From NCBI GenBank assembly GCA_963793625.1, contig CAWCAT010000032.1, forward strand, positions 1 through 64,000: DNA of 64,000 nt. Reading direction: 5' to 3'. A program made the translations under genes and the position numbers. This document shows positions 46,301-55,336 of this stretch, piece after piece. The DNA comes from G963668605 sp963793625 (GTDB lineage: Bacteria > Acidobacteriota > Terriglobia > Bryobacterales > Bryobacteraceae). How positions within the stretch are numbered: the stretch's first letter is position 1; each line of letters starts with the position of its first letter. The notes below the pieces were generated by a model that was given only the letters and a program-made list of their open reading frames with translations, made no database searches and was not told the DNA's origin.

Positions 46301-46445
46301 ACTCTCGCATGGCGCCGGAGCCGAGGTACAGCGTCCACTGGCCACCGTGGTTATCGGAGGTTTGGTAACATCGACGGCCTTGACGCTGCTCGTGTTGCCG
46401 GCAATCTATCTGTGGATCCATAGGAGGCGAAATGCCAGTGCCTGA
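43370..46445 (+). CDS. czcA: CzcA-like heavy-metal RND efflux pump (one frameshift)
   Basis: The product has about 1025 residues. The heavy-metal RND signature DFGLIVDGSVVMMEN in transmembrane helix 4 carries the acidic proton-relay residues. Other features: the N-terminal helix (FIVILAAVFVVGAGIYSLQQ), LPIDAVPDITPNQV, the GAEFLPRLDEGSI porter block, and the C-terminal membrane part ending LTLLVLPAIYLWIHRR. The frame slips near 45245 inside KPVSEWP-AKRSKDELV. The substrate (Zn, Co, Cd, Ni or Cu) cannot be fixed. It starts 2 bp after czcB. Confidence 0.92.
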
Positions 46446-46680
46446 GCATTCTCAAATCAAGAACGTGACTTGTTAAGAGACTTCGGGCGCGCGGTTGTCA
46501 CCCAGACCCTTTTGGCTACAGAATCTCCCACCGGGACGGACCGGCCATTCACCTGAAGTGTGACGGTCTCATCATAGTTCCGTCCAATCCAGGAGAAGCT
46601 GACACCTGGTCGCAGTTGCAGACTGTCGAGAAATTCCATCAATTGACGATCACGCTCATAGACGCTGACGAGTTGGAAAT
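46388..46680. repeat. 293-bp duplication (czcA 3' end plus DtxR 3' end), copy 1
   Basis: The segment from GCTCGTGTTGCCGGCAATC to GACGAGTTGGAAAT occurs again at 52784-53076 with equal length and only a few substitutions. It includes the last ~55 bp of czcA, the 11-bp intergenic and the 3' third of a DtxR-family gene. Here the DtxR gene is cut at 46680; at 52784 the czcA part is only a stub and the DtxR gene is whole. Confidence 0.93.
46457..46680 (-). pseudogene. truncated C-terminal part of a DtxR-family regulator gene
   Basis: The minus strand encodes FQLVSVYERDRQLMEFLDSL, the SH3/FeoA-like domain, and ends KSLNKSRS, identical to the end of the complete gene at 52853-53539. The DNA-binding and dimerisation domains are missing; homology stops at 46680. 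It is convergent with czcA, which suggests that the ancestral order was czcCBA followed by this regulator. Confidence 0.88.
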
Positions 46681-46762
46681 GGCCTGTAGAAGCGAACACG
46701 GCCCAACGTGTGTCTCACGCCGAGGACCGGGCAATTTCGGCAATGTGGACGCGGCGGCGGCA

Positions 46763-47239
46763 TCAGCCCACGCGCCATGAGGCCAGAGTGGCAACTGCTT
46801 CCGGCCGACGCAAATCGGGCCGAATTGCTAGTTCCAGAACTGAGACGGCGTCCTGATCGACCACATAGTGTTCAATCTCCGTCGTCGAGCCTGTAGGGCT
46901 GAAGTTCCATTGTTGGCGCACAATTTCTGTTGTCAACCCGCCTGATTCAGATGACCAACGAAGAATGAACTCCTGCGTTCGCTCGCCGCCCGTTTCATGG
47001 AAACGAAGCTCCATGCGGTGCACCGACACAGGGTGGTCGAAGATAACGCGGATCTGCTGTTCACCACCTTGAGAAGCGAGCCAGCCCGGTCCGTCGTCTG
47101 ACCCGAATGCAGATTCAATCGGGAAGCTGGGATCCTCCGAGGTTACCTCCACGGTCGCGATCTGTTCCAGATCAAGCCAGCCTTTGTCCGATTGACCTCC
47201 TTGCTGGTCATGGTGTGGTCCCACGATCCTCTTCCGCAT
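46763..47239 (-). CDS. hypothetical protein with galactose-binding-like (discoidin) fold
   Basis: The product has 158 residues without signal peptide. DLEQIATVEVTSEDPSFPIE, GWLASQGGEQQIRVIFDHP, MELRFHETGGERTQEFILRW and LELAIRPDL are strands of a jelly-roll of the F5/8 type C kind. I do not know a specific function. It is flanked by a DtxR remnant and a gene-free stretch. The start could be later than the Met of MRKRIVGPHHD. Confidence 0.65.
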   Translation of the reverse strand: MRKRIVGPHHDQQGGQSDKGWLDLEQIATVEVTSEDPSFPIESAFGSDDGPGWLASQGGEQQIRVIFDHPVSVHRMELRFHETGGERTQEFILRWSSESGGLTTEIVRQQWNFSPTGSTTEIEHYVVDQDAVSVLELAIRPDLRRPEAVATLASWRVG

Positions 47240-47639
47240 TATTTCATTCTCGCCTCAGAACGACGCATGTGGTTTCATCCTACGGTGCCAGCCCCCGCGA
47301 TTGCAAAACGGCGCTACCGGAATATGGACGTCGATCCCCCCTTGAAATCGGATGCCGGGCGGATTACGGGCCAACCGGAAGTCGGGCTGTTCGGCGTCAA
47401 GTTGACGCATCACGCCCGACCCTTCCTCGTGACGGCGGGGCAGCGCCGGTCGTTTTCAATCGGTGGTTTGGCGACTATACGTCCCCGCGGACCGTAAACA
47501 CTGCGGCGTCCGGGTCACGCGACCTGCCCGATGGGACGCAGGCGAGGCTTACAAGTTTCGATTGAGTCGTGACACGTGAAGTGAAGCCCTGTGCACAGGA
47601 TCACGCTTCCGAGTAGGTAGTGTTCCAGCGTTCGTTTGA
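47240..47639. other. gene-free stretch
   Basis: About 400 bp with overlapping short frames on both strands, none with a recognisable family, signal peptide or convincing ribosome-binding site. It may be relic sequence, given the fragments on both sides. Confidence 0.5.
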
Positions 47640-48987
47640 TCATCGACGAGGAGAGCGGTGGAGCCGTTGCATCGAGTTTTGATTGACGTAGTTGGCGATC
47701 GCCTGGCCTACGCCGTCGCTGATCTGGACCGTGCTCGGGTAGTGCATTCCGCCCCAGACCCGGGCATTGTTACCGTCCGAGCGTGCTTGCACGATGTTGG
47801 GGTACGTGCGGCTCGGCTGACCGGCGGTCGTCAGCGTAAAAGCCTGTTGTGGCCGGAAGTGACTGAGGAGAACGGTCGCAGCGGCGCCGTTGAGGCTGGG
47901 GTGCCCGGCAGGGTATTCCGGGTGGGACGGGGTGTTGATGAGCGGCAGCCAGGCCGGATCGGCAGTAGTATCCAGATTGCGTGTCGGTGTCCGCCATCGG
48001 GATTGAAGTTACCGGCCGCCAGGTCACATCGAACGGCAATGGAGCCGTAGAACCGCTTCGCGCTCCAGATGGTGAACGCTGTATCGGCCATCGCGATGTT
48101 CAGCACCGCCAGGAGCCGGTTACTCGCAGAAAGGGACAGATGGTTGGCCCGCGCAATCTGGTTTGCGGCCTGATTCCAATGCACGCTGGCATTCCCTTCC
48201 CAGAACATGGCGAGCGCCGTTTGGTCCTCAGTGCGCGTCGATGCGGTGGCGCGACCGAGCGCCTTAACGGCGTTGAAGTCGTCCGTGTACCTCGGGCTCG
48301 TCAGACTCCGAGGTGGTCCAGGCCGAAACTGAGTATTGCTGATCAGGACGAACAGATCTGTAAATGCCAGGCCTTGGGCGCTCATTGCCGCCATCGCCGG
48401 CGGCGTGGGTCGCCACTGACCCACTGCCGTACCTCCGTTGAACGGAGCGTAGCTCACACTGAAACCATCGTTCGCCCGCCAGTTGAGCACAACGTGCGCT
48501 ACACCGCTTCCCCAATCGATGCCGCGATCGATACGATTCGTGCACGAACTCTCTCGCTCTGGCGTTTGATCCTGACATTCCAGGCGAAGTGCCGCCAGAG
48601 AAGCTTCATAGCGGGCGTCCAGCGCTGCTTTTTGGGATGGGAAGAGGCCCACCAACGCCGTGTACCCGGCAGCAACAATCGCGGCTCGGCGCGAAGCTCC
48701 TCTGGGGGGCCCTATCGCGAACGAAGAGTGGTGTATAGCGCTGTTCGATGCCGTTGTGAGGCATCGAAGATCGCCGTATGAACGATCGCTCCGAGCCTCG
48801 GACTGGACGAGTTCGCCGTATTCGTGGCAATCAGCATCTCGACGAAGATCTGATTCCACTCAAGCACCTGGTTGACGGAGGTGGATCCCTCCGAAGAAGA
48901 CTCCTGTCCGCCTTTGGCTGCAGGAGAGAGGAGGGTTAACCCCATCACGAAAACGAACCCGGTTACTTTACACCTATTCAATTCCAT
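47640..48987 (-). CDS. vanadium-haloperoxidase/PAP2-like exported protein (several frameshifts)
   Basis: From ATG 48985-48987 the protein begins MELNRCKVTGFVFVMGLTLL, a signal peptide. A helical N-terminal domain follows (SVNQVLEWNQIFVEMLIATN, LGAIVHTAIFDA). After frame changes near 48740 and 48010 the C-terminal part carries the active-site-like blocks HPEYPAGHPSLNGAAATVLL and RVWGGMHYPSTVQISDGVGQ, matching the SGH and RxxxGxH-type motifs of vanadium-dependent haloperoxidases and PAP2 phosphatases (here AGH replaces SGH). Corrected length is about 448 residues. AAAGG precedes the start. Whether it halogenates or hydrolyses phosphate is undetermined. Confidence 0.75.
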
Positions 48988-49175
48988 AACCTTTCCTTTC
49001 ATGTCAGTGCCTTCCGAACGAAAGCTGACGTTCTTTTCCGGAGTTAATTGACCCCCGCGCTGCGCAGCGGGCCGCATACCGGTTTCGTGGCCTTTTGTGT
49101 TGTTAGTCCCAGTGCGTTGCGTGCAACGCCTTAAAACAAAGGCCTTCAAATCTGTGGGGTCGGTCCGCGCGTCAG

Positions 49176-49427
49176 TTAATCCGGACGGCACAACCAACGA
49201 CGGCAGACCCACAGTTTTTCGTCGCTGGTCACCGCGAAATGGCCGCTTTTCCTGATTCGCTGCCGCAGCGAAGGACTGCTCGCGCCGAGAAATTCCTCCG
49301 CGCGTTCCCCGCTGACCATTTCAACTTCTTGCCCACAACCACGGCACCACGCAAGAATCGAATCTCTGCGCAGAGTCACAAGCCGGTGTGTTTCCGTTTC
49401 CGATACTGTTCGTCTGCGTATGCGCAC
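49176..49427 (-). CDS. small zinc-ribbon-like hypothetical protein
   Basis: The protein has 83 residues. WCRGCGQEVEMVSGERAEEF has a CxxC knuckle and VCRRWLCRPD a second cysteine pair near the C-terminus, consistent with one zinc site. The start RRRTVSETETHRLVTLRRD is strongly basic. Similar short proteins are common in Acidobacteriota; function unknown. Confidence 0.6.
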   Translation of the reverse strand: MRIRRRTVSETETHRLVTLRRDSILAWCRGCGQEVEMVSGERAEEFLGASSPSLRQRIRKSGHFAVTSDEKLWVCRRWLCRPD

Positions 49428-49464
49428 CTGGTCACCTCGACAAGAACCCAGTCGGCTAACTGTC

Positions 49465-50409
49465 TCAACGAGCTTCGGTGTGTCTGGAGCGCGTGCTCAT
49501 GTAAAGGTCGGACAGCCCGGAGCCACCTGGCCGGTCGGAGCTGAAGAAGAGCGTCTCTCGATCGGACGACAGCGATGGGAAGTTGTCATTGAACATGCTG
49601 TTGATAACGGGGCCGAGATTCACGGGTGCTAACCAGGGATCGCCTACCGTCTTTCGTGTGGAGACCAACAAGTCTTGAGCGCCAATTGTGCCCTGCCGGG
49701 CGGACGCGATGATAATCTCGAGTCCATCGTGCCGGACAGCAGGGGTGAGGTCATTGGCCGTCCCGCTAAGTTCATTCGCGAGTACGGGAGGGCCGAACAC
49801 GCCGTCCGCAGTGAGCTGACTCACATAGATGTCCAATCCGCCGGCGCCCCCCGGCCGATTGCTGGCGAGAAAAAGCAGAGGGATGCCGGCGTCGTCGTTT
49901 TCGAAATAGGCCGGGCCGGCGTCGGTCGCCGCCGTGTTGAACTGAGTTCCCAGGTTCACGGGTGTCTGCCAACCGAAATCGTCACGCGTATCGTGGCGCC
50001 AGGAGATCCAGATATCGAAACCGCCCGAACCTCCTCCTCGGGTAGTGGCAAAGAACAGATAGTGCCCATCCCTCGAGAGGGCGGGAGAGCGTTCGTTTGC
50101 ATCCGTATTGATGATGGTCCCGAGATTGACAGGCGGGTTCCAGTGGTCATCCATGCTGGCACGCCTGGAAACCCAGAGATCCTCCCCACCGGCGCCGCCA
50201 GGGCGTGTCGAGGCGAAGTACAAACTCAGCCCATTTTTGGAGACATGCGGCGCGAAATCCTCAGCAGCCGAATTCACAACAGGTCCCAGGTTGATCGGTG
50301 CGTACCAGTCCGAATACACCGGCGTGGCGGCCAAGTAGACAGACAACAGAACAAGGCCAGCCAACAGGACCATGCTTGTGTGTTTTGTACGAAACGTTGT
50401 GCATTTCAT
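49465..50409 (-). CDS. exported PD40/WD40-like beta-propeller protein
   Basis: The product has 314 residues with a signal peptide (TSMVLLAGLVLLSVYLAATP). Five or six repeats share the form INS..(N/E)(D/R).P.(L/V)S.DG..L.F.S.R.GG.GG.D(I/L)(W/Y)(V/I)S, for example LYFASTRPGGAGGEDLWVS and LFFSSDRPGGSGLSDLYMS. This is the TolB/PD40-type propeller, often a periplasmic or surface scaffold. It is divergent from the CadC-like regulator at 50555. Confidence 0.87.
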   Translation of the reverse strand: MKCTTFRTKHTSMVLLAGLVLLSVYLAATPVYSDWYAPINLGPVVNSAAEDFAPHVSKNGLSLYFASTRPGGAGGEDLWVSRRASMDDHWNPPVNLGTIINTDANERSPALSRDGHYLFFATTRGGGSGGFDIWISWRHDTRDDFGWQTPVNLGTQFNTAATDAGPAYFENDDAGIPLLFLASNRPGGAGGLDIYVSQLTADGVFGPPVLANELSGTANDLTPAVRHDGLEIIIASARQGTIGAQDLLVSTRKTVGDPWLAPVNLGPVINSMFNDNFPSLSSDRETLFFSSDRPGGSGLSDLYMSTRSRHTEAR

Positions 50410-50554
50410 TGATTGTCCTCTCCGCCCGCTACGATACAGCGCGTTGGCCCGGCAAGTCCTTCAGAATCATTGAAGAAGTTTGGAAGAATTTTTGAAGGGG
50501 CTCTTCAACTATCTTTGAAGGTTGTTGAGCGGTAAAATCGAACCAGCAGGTTCT

Positions 50555-52548
50555 ATGGCGATAAGAGCCAGGCGCGTGTACCAGTTCGGGGCTTTTCGCC
50601 TGGACACTACCGACCGCCTTTTGTACCGTGAAGGTGAGGTTGTTGCCCTCGCTCCGAAGGCCTTTGACACGTTGCTGCTTCTGGTGACCAATAGCGGTCA
50701 GGTCCTGGGAAAAGACGAAATGATGAAGCAGCTGTGGCCCGATACGTTTGTCGAAGAGGGCACACTGGCTCAATACATTTCGCTGCTGAGAAAGGCACTA
50801 GGGAACTCGGCCTCGTGGATCGAGAACCAACCGCGACGCGGGTACCGGTTCACCGCGCCGGTCGAGGAGATCGAGGCCCCTCCTGCCGAACTCCGAATCG
50901 AGGAGCATATCCGAAGCCGGACGGTGATCGAGGAAGAGGTCATTGCGGAGCAGCGGCGGGTCAGCCGCTTTCCAATTATCTGGGCCGGCTTGACGCTCCT
51001 GGGGGCGGTCGCGGTGGCCGCGATGATCTGGATCAACGGTCGAGAAGAGCCTCGCAGATCCTTCGCATCAGTGGCGGTTCTTCCCTTCCGGACGGTGTCT
51101 GATTCCGGGAACGATTACCTGGCGGATGGAATTACGGAGGCCTTGATTACCAGGCTTACCAATCTCAAAGGGCTGCACGTGGTGTCTTATTCCCGGGTGC
51201 GCCGGTTCAAAGGCTCCTCTGCGGAGGCCGCCGAAATCGGCCGTCAGTTGGGTGTCGAAGCAGTGATTGATGGAACCGTAAGGGTGGCCTCCGGGCGGCT
51301 GCGCGTAAGTGTCCACGGTGTCGATACCAGGAGCGGATACACTATTTGGGCCATCGATCGCCTTGAGGCGAAACCCGAGAGGCTGCTCGATATCGAAGGA
51401 CAACTGGCGGAAGCTGCGGCGCACAAGGTTAGAGGAGAACTCACGGCGACGGAACGCGATCTGGTCACGAAGTCGCGCGCCTCCAGCCCCGAAGCCTACG
51501 ACCTGGTTCTGAGGGCGCGTGGGGCAGATCCGGAATCGGCGGTCCAATTGTTGCATCGGGCCGTTCAACTCGATCCTGCATTTGCGGACGCCTACGGCTG
51601 GCTCGCTCTCGCCCAGGTACGGACTTATAACCTCTGGCTGGCGGGTCCGGAATCGCTTCGGAATGCGATCTCAAACGGCAACCAGGCGCTCTCGAGAGAT
51701 CCGAATTCGTCGATCGCGATTCGCGCGCTGGTGCACATCCAGCACGCTACAGGGCGCGAAGTGGAAGGCTTGCTCATGGCCCGGCGGGCTCTCGAAACAA
51801 TCCGGATGACCTGGACGCGATAGCGGCGGCGGCCGAAGCGTACTTCAGGAATGGACTGTACGACCGCGCTATTCCTCTATATGAGAAGGCGCTCGCCGGA
51901 GAACCGACCAGCGTTTATTTTCGCAGCCAGATGTTGCGCATGTATCTTTACCTCGGCCAGCACAAGAAAGGGATCGAGGTGATTTCTCCGCTGCCGCTCA
52001 GCCAAATCGGACTCTTCGGGATGCTGCTATACGCCGAAACCGGGCAGATGGCCAAAGCCGTCGAAACCCCGCACGGAGACTCAAGCCGAGTTCCGTACGG
52101 ATTCTATGCATACATGCGAGGTTACGTGCTGGATGCTGCGGGAGACCACGCCGGAGCGAAGGAGATCTGGACGCAGGGGGTGCGCCACGGGGAGGAGTTG
52201 CTTGCCAGGAACGAGAATCCGGTGGCGCGCAGCTTTGACGCAATGATCTACGCAAAGCTGGGGAGGAGGGAGGATGCGCTGCGGAACTTACAGCAATCGC
52301 TGGCGGCCGATCCTCACAACCCTGTGCTGCTGTGGTTCGCGGCGCAGACGCGCAGTCTGCTGGGTCTGCGGCGCGAGGCGCTCGACACCTTAAAGGTCGC
52401 GGTCGAGAACGGCTTTTTCAACCTTCCGATGGTGGAGTATCACACGCGGCCCGGCCTGTCCTTGCACATCCTGCGTGACGACCCTGAGTTCCATGCGATC
52501 CGAGCCGACCTGGCCCGGCGAATTGACGATTTGCGGGCACGGTACTGA
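50555..52548 (+). CDS. CadC-like transmembrane regulator with TolB-N-like and TPR domains (one frameshift)
   Basis: The product has about 664 residues. Residues 5-105 are a Trans_reg_C winged helix (YQFGAFRLDTTDRLLYREGE, LAPKAFDTLLLLV, ENQPRRGYRFTAPV). One membrane helix follows (WAGLTLLGAVAVAAMIWI), then a TolB/FlgO-like domain (SVAVLPFRTVSD, YLADGITEALITRL) and TPR repeats, the last ones in a shifted frame from about 51800 (PDDLDAIAAAAEAYFRNGLY). This is a common acidobacterial one-component sensor; the signal is unknown. A TTG at 50522 is an alternative start. Confidence 0.86.
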
Positions 52549-52599
52549 TTGACGACTCTTCTCGCCTTCGGGACTCATTATTGATAGCTCCTCGCTGCT

Positions 52600-52783
52600 C
52601 GCCCAGCGTTTAGAGCGGAGGAACTGCTTCCAAACTATGCGTGGTTCGAATCGGGAGCGAACCTTTCCGGTCGGGCAGCTGCAGCCAAACAAGCTTGGCT
52701 TGCTTGACATGTATGGAAACGTGTGGGAGTGGACTCAAGACCGCCGGAACTCGTATCCGGAAGAGTCCGGCACAGTAACCGCC
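52600..52783 (+). pseudogene. fragment of a formylglycine-generating-enzyme (SUMF1)-like gene
   Basis: Two adjacent frames give EELLPNYAWFESGANLSG and then TFPVGQLQPNKLGLLDMYGN followed by VWEWTQDR. The (F/Y)GLxDMxGNVWEW block is diagnostic of the FGE-sulfatase fold. The gene is cut at 52784, where the 293-bp duplicated segment begins. The upstream part of the gene is absent. Confidence 0.78.
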
Positions 52784-53076
52784 GCTCGTGTTGCCGGCAA
52801 TCTATCTGTGGATCGATAGGAGGCGAAATGCCAGTGCCTGATCACGCTCAAATCAAGAACGTGACTTGTTAAGAGACTTCGGGCGCGCGGTTGTCACCCA
52901 GACCCTTTTGGCTACAGAATCTCCCACCGGGACGGACCGGCCATTCACCTGAAGTGTGACGGTCTCATCATAGTTCCGTCCAATCCAGGAGAAGCTGACA
53001 CCTGGTCGCAGTTGCAGACTGTCGAGAAATTCCATCAATTGACGATCACGCTCATAGACGCTGACGAGTTGGAAAT
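52784..53076. repeat. 293-bp duplication (czcA 3' end plus DtxR 3' end), copy 2
   Basis: This is the partner of 46388-46680. The first ~55 bp are the orphan end of czcA, fused to the FGE fragment; the remainder lies inside the complete DtxR-family gene at 52853-53539. Confidence 0.93.
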
Positions 53077-53539
53077 CGCCTGGAGAACTCACTTCGGCGA
53101 GCGGAATCCAGCCCCGTGTTCTGCGATCTTGCGGCGTGTCTGAGCCTACCGAGTTTCCATGTGGACAGGTCTTGCCAGTCCCAAGCGCAGCGATGAGCTT
53201 TTGTTCGAAATCCTCGGACACCGCGTGTTCCAGCCGTTCGGCTTCGTCGTGGACCTTGTACCATTCCATGCCGAACATTTCGGTGAGCATGCGCTCGATC
53301 AAGTGGTGCCGGTTCAACAACCGGTCCGCGATATCGCGGCCTGGCTTGGTCAGTTGGATCCGTCCTTCTTTACCCACACGGACCAAACCATCGCGCTTCA
53401 ACCGGTGGACGCCCGCTGTCACGGCGGGGGGTGAGATCTGCAGCCAGCGGGCTAGAGTTGCGGCAATGACGGTCTCCCCCTCGGACTCCGCCTCGGCTAT
53501 GGTTTTGAGGTAATTCTCTTTTGAAATGGTGATCTTCAC
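52853..53539 (-). CDS. DtxR/MntR-family metal-dependent transcriptional regulator
   Basis: The product has 228 residues. The N-terminal winged helix is ITISKENYLKTIAEAESEGE with WLQISPPAVTAGVHRLKRDG; the dimerisation domain has the metal-ligand helices (GRDIADRLLNRHHLIERMLT, WYKVHDEAERLEHAVSEDFE, then TCPHGNSVG), and an SH3/FeoA-like C-terminal domain follows. Ligand residues H, E, C and H are in the usual places for Mn/Fe sensing. It is divergent from a porin/cupredoxin/di-heme operon, with a candidate operator between. Its 3' third is duplicated at 46457. Confidence 0.92.
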   Translation of the reverse strand: MKITISKENYLKTIAEAESEGETVIAATLARWLQISPPAVTAGVHRLKRDGLVRVGKEGRIQLTKPGRDIADRLLNRHHLIERMLTEMFGMEWYKVHDEAERLEHAVSEDFEQKLIAALGTGKTCPHGNSVGSDTPQDRRTRGWIPLAEVSSPGDFQLVSVYERDRQLMEFLDSLQLRPGVSFSWIGRNYDETVTLQVNGRSVPVGDSVAKRVWVTTARPKSLNKSRS

Positions 53540-53561
53540 GGTGATCGGCCTTGACAGCTAC

Positions 53562-53581
53562 TTAATCATAGTTAATACTAA
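53562..53581. promoter_or_regulatory. AT-rich imperfect palindrome, candidate DtxR-family operator
   Basis: TTAATCATAGTTAATACTAA is an imperfect inverted repeat (outer TTA/TAA and inner TA/TA pairs match). It lies between the divergent regulator (start 53539) and porin gene (start 53589 or 53616), in an AT-rich island of an otherwise GC-rich region. Size and placement fit a DtxR-type site; the specific consensus was not tested. Confidence 0.45.
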
Positions 53582-53615
53582 ATCATTCATGCTGGTGAAA
53601 ACAACGATATACGCT

Positions 53616-54978
53616 ATGGTGAAGCATCTGATTTTCAGTGTCTCCTGGCTGGGCTCTCTCATGCAAGCTCATGTGCAGGGGCAGCCCTCAACCGATCTTG
53701 AGCGCCGGGTTGCAGCGTTGGAAGAGCAGATGCGCCTTGTCGACCCCGCATTCGGGCGCGAATCAAGCACGGCGGATCTCGCGGGGCGTCTTGCGCTTCT
53801 GGAGAAGAAAATGGCGGAGGTACTGGCGGCAAGGCAGCCTGCATCCGATCCACCGGCCACGCCACCCACTCATGCTGCTCTGCCGAACCTGCAGCCGGTT
53901 TCCGTAACCGGCGATGCCCAAAGCTCACCAGAAGCCGAGACGCGCTTGCCGGTCGCGGGCTACATGGATTTCCACTTCAACAAAGATGTCGGCGATCCCT
54001 TCAGGCCCGACTTCCACCGCTTCGTGCTCCTGTTCGGACACAGCTTCTCAGACCGGATCAAGTTCTGGAGTGAACTCGAAGTGGAGCACGCACTTGTCGA
54101 AGGCGGCGAGGAGTCAGGCGAAGTTGCCTTGGAACAAGCTTACCTGGACTTCCTTATCAAGCCGGCGTTCAATCTCAGGGCCGGTATGATGTTGACACCC
54201 GTCGGCATTATCAACGAGCGCCACGAGCCGCCCTCTTTCAACGGTGTGGAGCGCCCTTTTGTGGAAACCGTGATCATTCCGACTACCTGGCGCGAACTCG
54301 GGTTTCGGCTTCACTGGTGACCTTGGCCGTGGCTTCCGCTATCGCGCCTATTTGACATCGTCGCTCGACGCCAGCCGCTTCGATGCGGAGACCGGCATCA
54401 CCGGCGGCCGGACCGCGGGCTTCGATGCCTCATTCCGCAACCCCGCGAAGGTCGCCCGCCTCGAATACGCAGGAGTGCGGCGGCTGACCCTCGGCACGAG
54501 TGTCTATTCCGGACACGCCGGCTACAACACCCCAGGCGTGAATCCCGGCGTCACGATTGCCGAGGTCGACGGACGCTACAGCTTCCGCCGCCTCGATTTG
54601 CGGGGGTTGTTCGCGAATACCTGGGTCAGCCAGGCCGGGGAACTCAACCAGCGTCTCCAACGGAACTTAGGTGTCAATCCGAACGTCGCCAGCCAGATGC
54701 GCGGATACTACTTCGAACCCGGCGTCCACGTGCTCCCGCGCCGCACCCGGAACGATGTGATCCTCTTCGCACGCTACGAAAAGTACAACACGCAGCACGA
54801 CATGCCGGACGGCTACACACCGTTGCCGCAATTCAATCGATCATCTTGGGTCACAGGCGTAACCTACAAGCCGAACGCCGATGTCGCCATCAAGTTTGAT
54901 TACGTCTTCAACCGCAACGCGAGCGCCGTGGTTCGTTCGATCAATGGAATAAATCTTGGTATTGGATGGTGGTTCTAA
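53616..54978 (+). CDS. OprO/OprP-like outer-membrane porin with N-terminal coiled coil (one frameshift)
   Basis: The product has about 454 residues. The signal peptide is HLIFSVSWLGSLMQAHVQGQ. Residues 30-75 form a coiled coil (TDLERRVAALEEQMRLVDP and LAGRLALLEKKMAEVLAARQ) such as trimeric porins use. The barrel follows: YMDFHFNKDVGDPFRPDFHR, IKFWSELEVEHALVEGG, GMMLTPVGIINERHEPP, and, in a frame shifted near 54317, up to the last strand GINLGIGWWF. An upstream ATG at 53589 is possible. It is controlled together with the cupredoxin and di-heme genes and is divergent from the DtxR gene. Confidence 0.82.
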
Positions 54979-55327
54979 TGAAACTTCTTGGACTTCTGCT
55001 TCTCTGCGTCTCAGTCTTTGGAGCAGGAACAGGCGGAACGCAAACCCGACCGCGTGATTTCGATCGTTGCCGAGCGCTTCACTTTCAACCCTTCGAAGAT
55101 CACGGTGAAACAAGGTGACTTGATCGAGTTCGTTCTTACCAGCGACGACACGGATCACGGATTCCGCATTCCCAGTGCCGGCATCGATGTCGCGATTCCG
55201 CAGTCCAGCAAGGGCGAGGCGCGCGTTCGCTTCATCGCCAAGGAGAAGGGAACCGTTCGCCTTCGAGTGCTCGCGTCCCTGTGGCGCCGGGCATAATCTG
55301 ATGCGCGGCACGATCATCGTCAAATGA
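54978..55327 (+). CDS. exported cupredoxin with CuA-type ligand set (two frameshifts)
   Basis: The ATG at 54978 overlaps the porin stop. KLLGLLLLCVSVFGAG is the signal peptide; after a slip near 55030 comes VISIVAERFTFNPSKITVKQ, LTSDDTDHGFRIPSAGI, and, after a second slip near 55255, ECSRPCGAGHNLMRGTIIVK. The series H...CxxxCxxxHxxM is the ligand set of the binuclear CuA site of cytochrome oxidase subunit II. The protein is only about 115 residues, without the membrane hairpin of subunit II. It may pass electrons to the di-heme protein encoded next. Confidence 0.8.
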
Positions 55328-55336
55328 GGTTCCGCA

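Noticed and set aside
47192..47497. Forward open frame of 101 codons
   Set aside because: No domain could be recognised and the start lies inside the 5' end of the opposite-strand discoidin-like gene.
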